A program made the position numbers and the translations under genes. The notes below the pieces were generated by a model, which was given only the letters and a program-made list of their open reading frames with translations, ran no database searches and was not told the DNA's origin. 6,499 bases of DNA from Acidobacteriaceae bacterium (GTDB lineage: Bacteria; Acidobacteriota; Terriglobia; Terriglobales; Acidobacteriaceae): NCBI GenBank assembly GCA_003154055.1, contig PMCH01000310.1, forward strand, positions 32,244 to 38,742. Reading direction: 5' to 3'. Positions 1 to 5,360 of this stretch are shown in pieces. Numbering within the stretch: position 1 is the first letter of the stretch; each line of letters opens with the position of its first letter.

Positions 1-53
1 TTTTGCTCGCGCTCCATGAGGGACTTGAGACGGCTGCGGTCGAGGGCGGGCAT
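1..53 (-). CDS. 5' end of an unidentified gene, cut by the window edge
   Basis: Reading leftwards from an ATG at 53-51, the frame gives MPALDRSRLKSLMEREQ and runs off the window after 17 codons plus two bases. The charged, helix-like N-terminus (LDRSRLKSLMERE) is typical of a real protein start. From memory it resembles the leading helix of some class III (PLP-dependent) aminotransferases, but 17 residues cannot support a function. No strong Shine-Dalgarno is visible upstream; only a purine-rich AAGAAA lies just before the ATG. It is in the same direction as hslVU, 133 bp beyond the hslU stop, and is separated from it by a large palindrome, so cotranscription is uncertain. The second in-frame ATG, at codon 13, is an alternative start. 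Confidence 0.4.
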   Translation of the reverse strand, partial: MPALDRSRLKSLMEREQ

Positions 54-104
54 GATTTCTTGAAGGAAGCCGAAAGATTAGCAGAAAGCGGGGGGGATCG
101 CGAG

Positions 105-188
105 GAGAACCGATAACCACGGATGACACAGAGGAACACGGGGGCACCCCGGGTATTCCTCTGTGTCCTCCGTGGTTAAATGGTTCTC
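105..188. repeat. Compound palindrome at the hslU 3' end
   Basis: The core inverted repeat pairs 115-136 (AACCACGGATGACACAGAGGAA) in halves AACCACGGAT and GACACAGAGGAA with 156-177, matching at 21 of 22 positions; the T114-A178 pair extends it by one. An outer arm GAGAACC (105-111) pairs perfectly with GGTTCTC (182-188) across a small internal loop. The centre (137-155) contains GGGG and CCCC blocks that could pair further. The right outer arm includes two bases of the hslU stop codon (187-189). In hslU mRNA this would be a very stable hairpin just after, and partly including, the stop. No T-tract follows it on the minus strand, so it is not a canonical intrinsic terminator; it could stabilise the 3' end or block read-through. 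The CCACGGAGGACACAGAGGAA-type core looks like a dispersed repeat I recall from many environmental genomes. Confidence 0.8.
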
Positions 189-1602
189 ACAGGATGTAGC
201 GCGACAGATCCTGGTCCTTCACGATCTCGCTCACCATTTTGCGAACATAGTCGGCATCGATGGTGAACTGCTGGCCCTTCTTCTCGGGGGCCTCGAAGCT
301 GATTTCGTCCAGCACGCGTTCCATGATGGTGTGCAGACGCCGCGCGCCGATGTTTTCGGTACCTTCGTTGACGCGGAACGCAAAATGGGCGACTTCCGCG
401 AGCGCGTCGGGCGTGAACTCCAGCTTTACACCTTCGGTTTCGAGCAACGCCGTGTACTGCTTGGTCAGGGACGACTTCGGTTCGGTCAGGATGCGGATGA
501 AGTCCTCCATGGTGAGCGACTGGAGTTCCACGCGGATGGGGAAACGTCCCTGCAGTTCCGGAATCAGGTCACTGGGCTTCGACACGTGGAATGCGCCCGC
601 CGCCACGAACAGGATGTGGTCGGTGCGCACCATGCCATAGCGCGTATTTACGGTGGTGCCTTCAACGATGGGCAGGATGTCGCGCTGGACGCCTTCGCGC
701 GAGACATCGGGGCCATGGCCGCTTTCGCGGCCGGCGATCTTGTCGATTTCGTCAAGGAAGATGATGCCGGAGTTCTCCACGCGGTCAATGGCGGTACGCG
801 TGACCTGCTCCATGTCGATGAGGCGCTGCTCTTCTTCCTGGATCAGGTACTCGAAGGCTTCGTTGACCTTCATCTTCCGCTTCTTGGTGCGCTGGCCGAA
901 GATGTTGGGCAACATGTCCTTGATGTTGACGTCCATCTCTTCGACGCCCTGATTGGAGATAATTTCGAAGGACGGGAAATTACGCTCGCGCGTTTCAATC
1001 TCGACCTGCCGGTCGTCGAGTTTGCCCTCGCGGAGTTGTTGACGCAACTTCTCACGGGTACGGCTGGAAGATTCGCTGAGGCCGGTACCGCCGTCGATGA
1101 CCACACCGCCTGCAGTGGATGGAGGTTCGGGACGGGGCGTGGTCGGCGGCAGGAGCAAGTCGAGCAGCCGCTCTTCTGCGTTTAACTCCGCTTTGTCGGC
1201 GACGTCTTCAAGTTTTTCTTCGCGCACCATATCGATGGCGATCTCGACCAGGTCGCGGATCATGGATTCCACGTCGCGTCCCACGTAGCCGACTTCGGTG
1301 AACTTGGAAGCCTCCACCTTGAGGAATGGCGAGTTCGCAAGCTTGGCGAGGCGGCGGGCAATTTCAGTCTTTCCCACGCCCGTCGGGCCGATCATGATGA
1401 TGTTCTTCGGAATGACTTCTTCGGCCAGTTCGGGCGTTAGCTTCTGACGGCGCATGCGGTTGCGCAGCGCAATCGCCACGGCACGCTTGGCGTCCTTTTG
1501 GCCGATGACGTATTTGTCGAGTTCAGCGACGATCTCGCGCGGCGTCAGTTCGTCGAGCGCGATCTGTTCTTCTTCGGCGGTTCCGGGTAAGTAGATAGCC
1601 AT
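187..1602 (-). CDS. hslU: HslU (ClpY), AAA+ unfoldase of the HslVU protease
   Basis: HslU forms the hexameric ATPase ring that recognises, unfolds and threads cytoplasmic proteins into the HslV peptidase. Visible motifs in the 471 residues are: the family N-terminus LTPREIVAELDKYVIGQ (19-35); Walker A GPTGVGKT (72-79); the pore loop GYVG (105-108); Walker B IIFLDEID (280-287); the arginine-finger region ELQGRFPIRVEL (349-360); the sensor-2 motif GARR (419-422); and the C-terminal tail DLSRYIL (465-471), which docks between HslV subunits to activate it. The I-domain occupies roughly 110-245 and contains a Pro/Gly/Ser-rich stretch near 152-180. It is about 28 residues longer than the 443-residue E. 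coli protein, partly from a 16- to 18-residue N-terminal extension before LTPREIV. The ATG at 1602 is the only suitable start, yet no Shine-Dalgarno stands in front of it; the 86-bp gap from hslV is filled by a palindrome. It is cotranscribed with hslV by position. Confidence 0.97.
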   Translation of the reverse strand: MAIYLPGTAEEEQIALDELTPREIVAELDKYVIGQKDAKRAVAIALRNRMRRQKLTPELAEEVIPKNIIMIGPTGVGKTEIARRLAKLANSPFLKVEASKFTEVGYVGRDVESMIRDLVEIAIDMVREEKLEDVADKAELNAEERLLDLLLPPTTPRPEPPSTAGGVVIDGGTGLSESSSRTREKLRQQLREGKLDDRQVEIETRERNFPSFEIISNQGVEEMDVNIKDMLPNIFGQRTKKRKMKVNEAFEYLIQEEEQRLIDMEQVTRTAIDRVENSGIIFLDEIDKIAGRESGHGPDVSREGVQRDILPIVEGTTVNTRYGMVRTDHILFVAAGAFHVSKPSDLIPELQGRFPIRVELQSLTMEDFIRILTEPKSSLTKQYTALLETEGVKLEFTPDALAEVAHFAFRVNEGTENIGARRLHTIMERVLDEISFEAPEKKGQQFTIDADYVRKMVSEIVKDQDLSRYIL

Positions 1603-1616
1603 AGATGCAGTTTCTG

Positions 1617-1682
1617 GTTGCTCGTTTCTAGTTTCTCGTCCTGCAGCGGCACGCTAGAAACCAAAAACTGGAAACCAGCAAC
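1617..1682. repeat. Imperfect palindrome between hslV and hslU
   Basis: The left arm 1617-1639 (GTTGCTCGTTTC followed by TAGTTTCTCGT) pairs with the right arm 1660-1682 (ACCAAAAACTG followed by GAAACCAGCAAC) at 19 of 23 positions. The loop is 20 nt. The element fills most of the 86-bp hslV-hslU gap, ending about 15 bp from the hslU ATG and 7 bp from the hslV stop. The GAAACCAG/CTAGAAAC wording resembles a dispersed intergenic repeat that I recall in acidobacterial and other environmental genomes. In the mRNA it would form an intercistronic hairpin, which could influence the relative output of hslV and hslU. That role is inference; the pairing is directly visible. Confidence 0.75.
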
Positions 1683-1688
1683 TCGCGC

Positions 1689-2279
1689 CTACAGTTCCTC
1701 GATCGTGATCTTGTCATTGGTATAGATGCACATCCGGCCGGCAATCTTCATTGCTTCTTCGGCAATCTGCCGGGGAGAAAGCTGGGTGTGGTCGGCCAGC
1801 GCTTGTGCCGCCGCCTGGGCGAAAGGTCCGCCGGAACCGATTGCGGCAATGCCGGTATCAGGCTCAATCACGTCGCCCTGCCCACTGAGCAGGAACGTCG
1901 TCTCTTTATCGGAAACCAGCAACAGTGCTTCCAGATGGCGCAGAAACTTGTCGGTGCGCCAGTCTTTCGCCAGTTCGACGGCGGACCGGCCCAGGTTGCC
2001 GTGATACTGGTCGAGCTTGGACTCGAAGCGGCTGAAGAGGGTGAAGGCATCGGCGGTCGAACCGGCAAACCCAGCGAGAATCTTGTCCTGGTAGAGACGG
2101 CGAATCTTCTTGGCGCCGTGCTTGATGACGGAGTCGCCGAGCGTGACCTGTCCATCGCCGGCCATGACGACCGTATCGCCTCTGCGAACGCAGAGAACGG
2201 TGGTGGAGCGGATTCGGCGGGGAGTCGGATCTGCAGCAGCGTATTCAGTCGCTGCGGGTGCTGAACTGGATTTTTTCAT
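1689..2279 (-). CDS. hslV: HslV (ClpQ), threonine peptidase of the HslVU protease, with a propeptide
   Basis: HslV is the proteasome-beta-like peptidase whose double hexamer degrades proteins delivered by HslU. The mature N-terminus TTVLCVRR begins at Thr26, the expected catalytic nucleophile. In mature numbering Asp17 (D42, in GDGQ), Lys33 (K58, in KK) and Ser124 (S149, in GSGGPFAQAA) are all present. So are the family blocks KILAGFAGSTADAFTLF (66-82), VELAKDWRTDKFLRHLEALL (101-120) and the C-terminal IYTNDKITIEEL. The mature part is 171 residues, close to the E. coli enzyme. Unlike E. coli, where only Met precedes Thr1, here 25 residues (MKKSSSAPAA...RRIRS) come first. The DNA between the ATG at 2279 and Thr26 offers no ATG, GTG or TTG in frame, so the extension appears genuine and must be removed to expose Thr26. 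The gene is first in the hslVU unit and is divergent from the helicase gene. Confidence 0.96.
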   Translation of the reverse strand: MKKSSSAPAATEYAAADPTPRRIRSTTVLCVRRGDTVVMAGDGQVTLGDSVIKHGAKKIRRLYQDKILAGFAGSTADAFTLFSRFESKLDQYHGNLGRSAVELAKDWRTDKFLRHLEALLLVSDKETTFLLSGQGDVIEPDTGIAAIGSGGPFAQAAAQALADHTQLSPRQIAEEAMKIAGRMCIYTNDKITIEEL

Positions 2280-2293
2280 GGGCGCAATTCTTA

Positions 2294-2302
2294 ATTATAA
2301 CA
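2294..2302 (-). promoter_or_regulatory. Extended -10 promoter of hslVU
   Basis: Read on the minus strand this is TGTTATAAT, an exact TGnTATAAT extended -10 element for the housekeeping sigma factor. At the usual distance transcription would begin near 2287, giving a leader of only about 8 nt before the hslV ATG at 2279. No good -35 hexamer lies 16-18 bp upstream (GAAGAT region), which is compatible with an extended -10 promoter. No Shine-Dalgarno precedes the ATG, as expected for a nearly leaderless message. No CIRCE or sigma-32-like heat-shock element was seen. Confidence 0.65.
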
Positions 2303-2352
2303 GCGCGGAGTGATTGATCTTCTTCACCAAAAAAGTCGCCCTCTGCTTCCTG

Positions 2353-2358
2353 TAAAAT
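2353..2358 (+). promoter_or_regulatory. Possible -10 element for the helicase gene
   Basis: TAAAAT, five of six matches to TATAAT, lies 28 bp upstream of the TTG start and would place the transcription start near 2365, leaving a leader of about 22 nt that contains the GGAG ribosome site. No convincing -35 is found at 16-18 bp, where the sequence is A-rich, so this is a weak call. Confidence 0.3.
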
Positions 2359-2373
2359 CGAAGCAGCGCATTC

Positions 2374-2377
2374 GGAG
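2374..2377 (+). promoter_or_regulatory. Ribosome binding site deciding the TTG start of the helicase
   Basis: GGAG is placed 9 nt before the TTG at 2387-2389. No in-frame ATG or GTG exists between position 2342 and the Walker A motif, and the next Met codon lies beyond that motif, so this site supports TTG as the initiation codon. Confidence 0.65.
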
Positions 2378-2386
2378 CAACTCTTT

Positions 2387-5059
2387 TTGTCGTTTCTGGA
2401 CGAGTTAAATCCTCAACAACGCGAAGCTGTCGAGGCCACTGACGGGCCGGTGCTGATCCTCGCTGGGGCGGGCAGCGGGAAGACTCGCGTCATCACTTTC
2501 CGAATTGCTCATTTGATTGAGCACGTCGGCGCGATGCCGGAATCAATCCTCGCGATGACCTTCACCAACAAGGCTGCCGGCGAGATGGCGGAGCGCGTGG
2601 AGAAGTTGGTCGGCGGGCTGAGTATTGCGAAGCCAGTGATCTCGACCTTCCATTCTTTTTGCGTTCGCGTACTGCGCCGGGATGTCGAAGCGCTGCGGAC
2701 TCCGTCTGCCGTCCCCGGCCAGCCGCCGATCGGGCTGACCAAGAATTTCGTGATCTACGACGAATCGGACCAGCAGCAAGTCGTGAAAGGCATCATGCGG
2801 CGGCTGGGGTTGGACGACAAGCAACTCACGCCGCGCAACGTGCTTTCGCGGATTTCCTGGGCCAAGAACCACATGCTCGATCCGCAGGAAATCTATCTGG
2901 AATCGGCGGACCCGAGGAACGAGCGCATCGCCCACATCTACGAGGAGTATCGCAAGGAGTTGCGCAAGGCGAACGCAATGGACTTCGACGATCTGCTGCT
3001 CGAAGCCATGCGCCTGCTGAAATCCGTGACTGCGGTTCGCGAATACTACAACCGCCGCTTCCAGTACATCCTGGTGGATGAATACCAGGACACGAACCGT
3101 CCTCAGTATGAGTTGATGCGGTTGCTGGCCGGGGATCGGCACAACGTCTGCGCGGTGGGCGACGAAGATCAGTCAATTTATTCGTGGCGCGGCGCGGACA
3201 TTCGAAACATTCTCGAGTTCGAACGCGACTTTCCGGAAGCAAAGATTGTGCGGCTGGAGCAGAACTACCGCTCCACGCAGAACATCCTCGGGGCGGCGTC
3301 GGCGGTGGTGGCGAACAACATCCGGCGCAAAGGCAAGAATCTGTGGACCTCGCGGCAGGGCGGGGCGAAGATTGGATACTACGAAGCGCCCGACGGCGAG
3401 AACGAGGCGCTGTTTGCCGCCGACACTATCAACCGCTACCTGCAGCAGGCAGTCGAGGGCGGCGAGAACGTCCGCGCGGCGGTGCTCTATCGTACGAATT
3501 CGCAGTCGCGACTGTTCGAAGAAGCCATGCGCCGCTACCAGTTGAAGTATCACGTGGTAGGCGGATTCTCGTTCTACGAGCGGGCCGAGATCAAGGACAT
3601 GATCTCGTACCTGAAGGTGATTCAGAATCCCGATGATTCGATTTCTCTGCTCCGAGTCGTCAACACACCGGCGCGTGGGATTGGCAAAACGACCATTGAA
3701 ACGATCGAGCGGCTGGCGCTTGAAACTGGTTTGTCGCTTTGGGGCGCGATCGGCGAAGGGATTCAGCGGCAGCTTCTGGCGGGGCGCACCGTGGTGGCGC
3801 TCAAGGCATTTCGTGATCTGATTCAGGACGGGCGGGCCATGCTGGCGGGGACGCTCGTCGAACGACTGGATGAAAGTAGTGCTGGCAATGAGGATGGCGC
3901 CGCCGATGCTGCCGCGCTTCGCTCGTCTGGACGGACGAGGGCGTCCGTCCCCACGCAAGGCGAGGAGTCGCCAGATACCGATTTTGATCCGGGGAACTTC
4001 AGCTTTGATTTCGGAGCAAGTGCCGACGAGGTAGACGCGACTGGCGGAGAGCTAGGAGCCGGCGCTATACGTGACGAGATCGTCGTTTCTGCAAATACTC
4101 CGGATACCGACGCAGTTGAAGGCTTCCGCACGCCGGGCGGGGCGGCGAATACCGCAGAGCTTCTTAAGTTCCTCATCGATCGAACCGGATACATCAAGCT
4201 GCTCGAAGAGGAAGATACTCCGGAGGCCTTCTCTCGTATCGAGAACCTGCGCGAACTGGTCAACGCAGCGATGGATTCTCGTGATCGCGGCGAAACGCTT
4301 GACCAGTTTCTCGATCACGCAGCGCTGGTCAGTGACGCCGACCAGTACGACGAGCAGGCCCAGATCACACTGATGACGCTTCACGCCGCGAAGGGTCTCG
4401 AGTTTCCGCTGGTAATTCTGGCTGGCTTGGAAGAAGGCCTGTTCCCACATTCTCGTACCATGCTGGAACCGGACTCGGTCGAGGAAGAGCGGCGGCTCTG
4501 CTACGTCGGCATGACGCGCGCCATGGATACTCTGGTCCTGTCGCGGGCGGTTTACCGCCGTCGGTACGGTACAGATATGCCCGAGGCCAGCGTGCCCTCA
4601 CGGTTTCTGGAGGAAGTCCCACCACAATTGGTGGAGGAGTTGGGTGGATCGCGGCGTCGGTCTGCTGGTGCCGGCGTTTCGCGGGCAAGAGTGCCCGCGC
4701 CACACGATCACGAGACGACGCATTACTCGTACGAAGACGAAGACCAGAGTGCGAGCTGGGATCCGGCGCGTGTCAAGGCGAAAGCTGCTTCTCCGGTGAG
4801 GGGCTACAACTCAATCGACAATATCGCCGAGTTCTTCGCATCGCGCGGAAAGAAATTCAATGTCCCGAGGATGCCGGTCGAACCGCCCACAGGCCGGCGT
4901 GGATTCCGTCCTGGACAACGAGTGAAGCATCCGAAATATGGCGAAGGGACCGTCTACCAGCGCGAAGGGGATGGGGAAGACGCGAAGATTACGGTACAAT
5001 TCCCTCGCTTCGGTTTGAAGAAGCTGATGGAGAAGTATGCGCAACTGGAGAAGGCATAG
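2387..5059 (+). CDS. pcrA: PcrA/UvrD-type SF1A DNA helicase with an acidic insert and C-terminal Tudor-like domain
   Basis: This is a 3'-5' ATP-dependent helicase of DNA repair and of replication-transcription conflict resolution. Motifs in order are: Q-motif LNPQQREAV (7-15); Walker A AGAGSGKT (26-33); Ia AMTFTNKAAGEMAERV (56-71); STFHSFCVRVLRR (86-98); II DEYQD (231-235); III VGDEDQSIYSWRGAD (257-271); IV RLEQNYRST (289-297); V TLMTLHAAKGLEF (661-673); and VI EERRLCYVGMTRAM (700-713). Residues 842-889 (PGQRVKHPKYGEGTVY...FPRFGLKKLMEKYAQLEK) match the C-terminal Tudor-like domain with which PcrA and UvrD bind RNA polymerase. At 890 residues it is about 150 longer than typical PcrA. The excess is an acidic, low-complexity stretch at about 496-587 within the 2B region (before LLKFLIDRTGYIKLL) and a disordered linker at about 745-840. 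Both contain a palindromic DNA element in frame. The start is TTG. UvrD and PcrA are hard to separate by sequence; the Tudor-like tail fits both. Confidence 0.95.
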   Translation: MSFLDELNPQQREAVEATDGPVLILAGAGSGKTRVITFRIAHLIEHVGAMPESILAMTFTNKAAGEMAERVEKLVGGLSIAKPVISTFHSFCVRVLRRDVEALRTPSAVPGQPPIGLTKNFVIYDESDQQQVVKGIMRRLGLDDKQLTPRNVLSRISWAKNHMLDPQEIYLESADPRNERIAHIYEEYRKELRKANAMDFDDLLLEAMRLLKSVTAVREYYNRRFQYILVDEYQDTNRPQYELMRLLAGDRHNVCAVGDEDQSIYSWRGADIRNILEFERDFPEAKIVRLEQNYRSTQNILGAASAVVANNIRRKGKNLWTSRQGGAKIGYYEAPDGENEALFAADTINRYLQQAVEGGENVRAAVLYRTNSQSRLFEEAMRRYQLKYHVVGGFSFYERAEIKDMISYLKVIQNPDDSISLLRVVNTPARGIGKTTIETIERLALETGLSLWGAIGEGIQRQLLAGRTVVALKAFRDLIQDGRAMLAGTLVERLDESSAGNEDGAADAAALRSSGRTRASVPTQGEESPDTDFDPGNFSFDFGASADEVDATGGELGAGAIRDEIVVSANTPDTDAVEGFRTPGGAANTAELLKFLIDRTGYIKLLEEEDTPEAFSRIENLRELVNAAMDSRDRGETLDQFLDHAALVSDADQYDEQAQITLMTLHAAKGLEFPLVILAGLEEGLFPHSRTMLEPDSVEEERRLCYVGMTRAMDTLVLSRAVYRRRYGTDMPEASVPSRFLEEVPPQLVEELGGSRRRSAGAGVSRARVPAPHDHETTHYSYEDEDQSASWDPARVKAKAASPVRGYNSIDNIAEFFASRGKKFNVPRMPVEPPTGRRGFRPGQRVKHPKYGEGTVYQREGDGEDAKITVQFPRFGLKKLMEKYAQLEKA
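3929..3950. repeat. Tetraloop palindrome inside the helicase insert
   Basis: A perfect 9-bp inverted repeat, GGACGGACG (3929-3937) and CGTCCGTCC (3942-3950), encloses the loop AGGG and is followed by CCACGC. It is read through in frame, encoding GRTRASVP (residues 515-522) in the low-complexity acidic insert of the helicase. These residues are basic and neutral in an otherwise acidic context. That is what a repeat element inserted into a tolerant coding region would look like. Confidence 0.7.
4680..4699. repeat. Tetraloop palindrome inside the helicase C-terminal linker
   Basis: A perfect 8-bp inverted repeat, CGCGGGCA (4680-4687) and TGCCCGCG (4692-4699), encloses the loop AGAG and is followed by CCACAC. 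It encodes SRARVPAP (residues 765-772) in the disordered linker between the helicase core and the Tudor-like domain. Its design (GC stem, four-base purine loop, CCAC-type right flank) matches that of the element at 3929-3950. The GCGGGCAAGAGTGCCCGC wording is, from memory, a common dispersed sequence in acidobacterial genomes. Confidence 0.65.
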
Positions 5060-5121
5060 CTCGCCGTCAGTTGCCGATCGGGCACTGCGAACTCAAAAAA
5101 AAGGAACAAGACAAATCATCC

Positions 5122-5283
5122 ATGGCAAACACCAAGAAGCTGAGCAAGGAAGATCGCAAGAAGGTTAAACGGGCGTCGCGCAAGAAAGCCAAAGTGGATA
5201 AGCCAAAAAAGCCGCGGGACTACGCACGCGGATCGAAGAAGCCCAAAGTGAAGAAACTGGCGCGCGGCCAGGCGAAGCGGTAG
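5122..5283 (+). CDS. Small very basic lysine-rich protein of unknown function
   Basis: From the ATG at 5122 the product is 53 residues, MANTKKLSKEDRKKVKRASR onward to KKLARGQAKR. It has 18 Lys and 7 Arg against only 4 acidic residues, no Cys, no hydrophobic segment and no signal peptide. Such composition suggests a nucleic-acid-binding or ribosome-associated protein, in the style of small histone H1-like or ribosomal-tail peptides, but I recognise no named family. The frame can be extended up to a TTG at 5071; the ATG is preferred because MANTKKLSKED looks like a natural N-terminus and the extension is not protein-like. The nearest Shine-Dalgarno-like sequence, AAGGA (5101-5105), is 16 nt from the ATG, which is too far to be ideal. 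It lies 62 bp after the helicase stop on the same strand, so it may be cotranscribed with it. Confidence 0.6.
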   Translation: MANTKKLSKEDRKKVKRASRKKAKVDKPKKPRDYARGSKKPKVKKLARGQAKR

Positions 5284-5305
5284 TCGTTCGTCGTTGCTAT
5301 CCGGG

Positions 5306-5325
5306 GGTACGGGCGAGCTCGTACC
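5306..5325. repeat. Tetraloop palindrome in the permease leader
   Basis: GGTACGGG (5306-5313) pairs with CTCGTACC (5318-5325), with one G-T wobble, around the loop CGAG. It lies in the 77-bp gap between the small basic gene and the permease, ending 18 bp before the permease ribosome site. No T-tract follows, so it is not a standard terminator of the upstream gene. Stem length and loop size match the two elements inside the helicase gene. A direct repeat TACCGT (5322-5327 and 5332-5337) would allow an alternative pairing with the left arm; whether that matters is unknown. Confidence 0.55.
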
Positions 5326-5343
5326 GTGCCTTACCGTTCAAAC

Positions 5344-5350
5344 GAAGGAG
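5344..5350 (+). promoter_or_regulatory. Ribosome binding site deciding the TTG start of the permease
   Basis: GAAGGAG is a near-perfect Shine-Dalgarno sequence, 10 nt before the TTG at 5361-5363. It is the strongest ribosome site in the window and fixes the permease start even though the initiation codon is TTG. Confidence 0.8.
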
Positions 5351-5360
5351 ACGCGCTCCC

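Noticed and set aside
105..188. Canonical Rho-independent terminator for hslU
   Set aside because: The stem is strong but long, and no T-tract follows it on the minus strand; it is listed as a repeat instead.
163..1185. A 340-codon open frame on the plus strand opposite hslU
   Set aside because: It is antisense to a clearly functional hslU, begins inside the palindrome, shows no recognisable domain, and is explained by hslU codon bias leaving the opposite frame open.
2303..2320. Possible CIRCE heat-shock operator near GGAGTGATTG
   Set aside because: Only part of one arm resembles GAGTGCTAA and there is no matching left arm at the required spacing.
3173..3958. A 261-codon minus-strand frame opposite the helicase
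   Set aside because: It lies wholly within the helicase, whose motifs are intact, and its translation has no recognisable motif; it is a shadow of a GC-rich gene.
4619..4634. Small inverted repeat CCACCA / TGGTGG in the helicase gene
   Set aside because: It is only 6 bp, lies in coding sequence and has neither the flank nor the purine loop of the other elements; chance is sufficient.
5071..5121. Longer TTG-initiated form of the small basic protein
   Set aside because: No ribosome site precedes it, and the extra residues run through an A8 tract without protein-like character; the ATG at 5122 is preferred.
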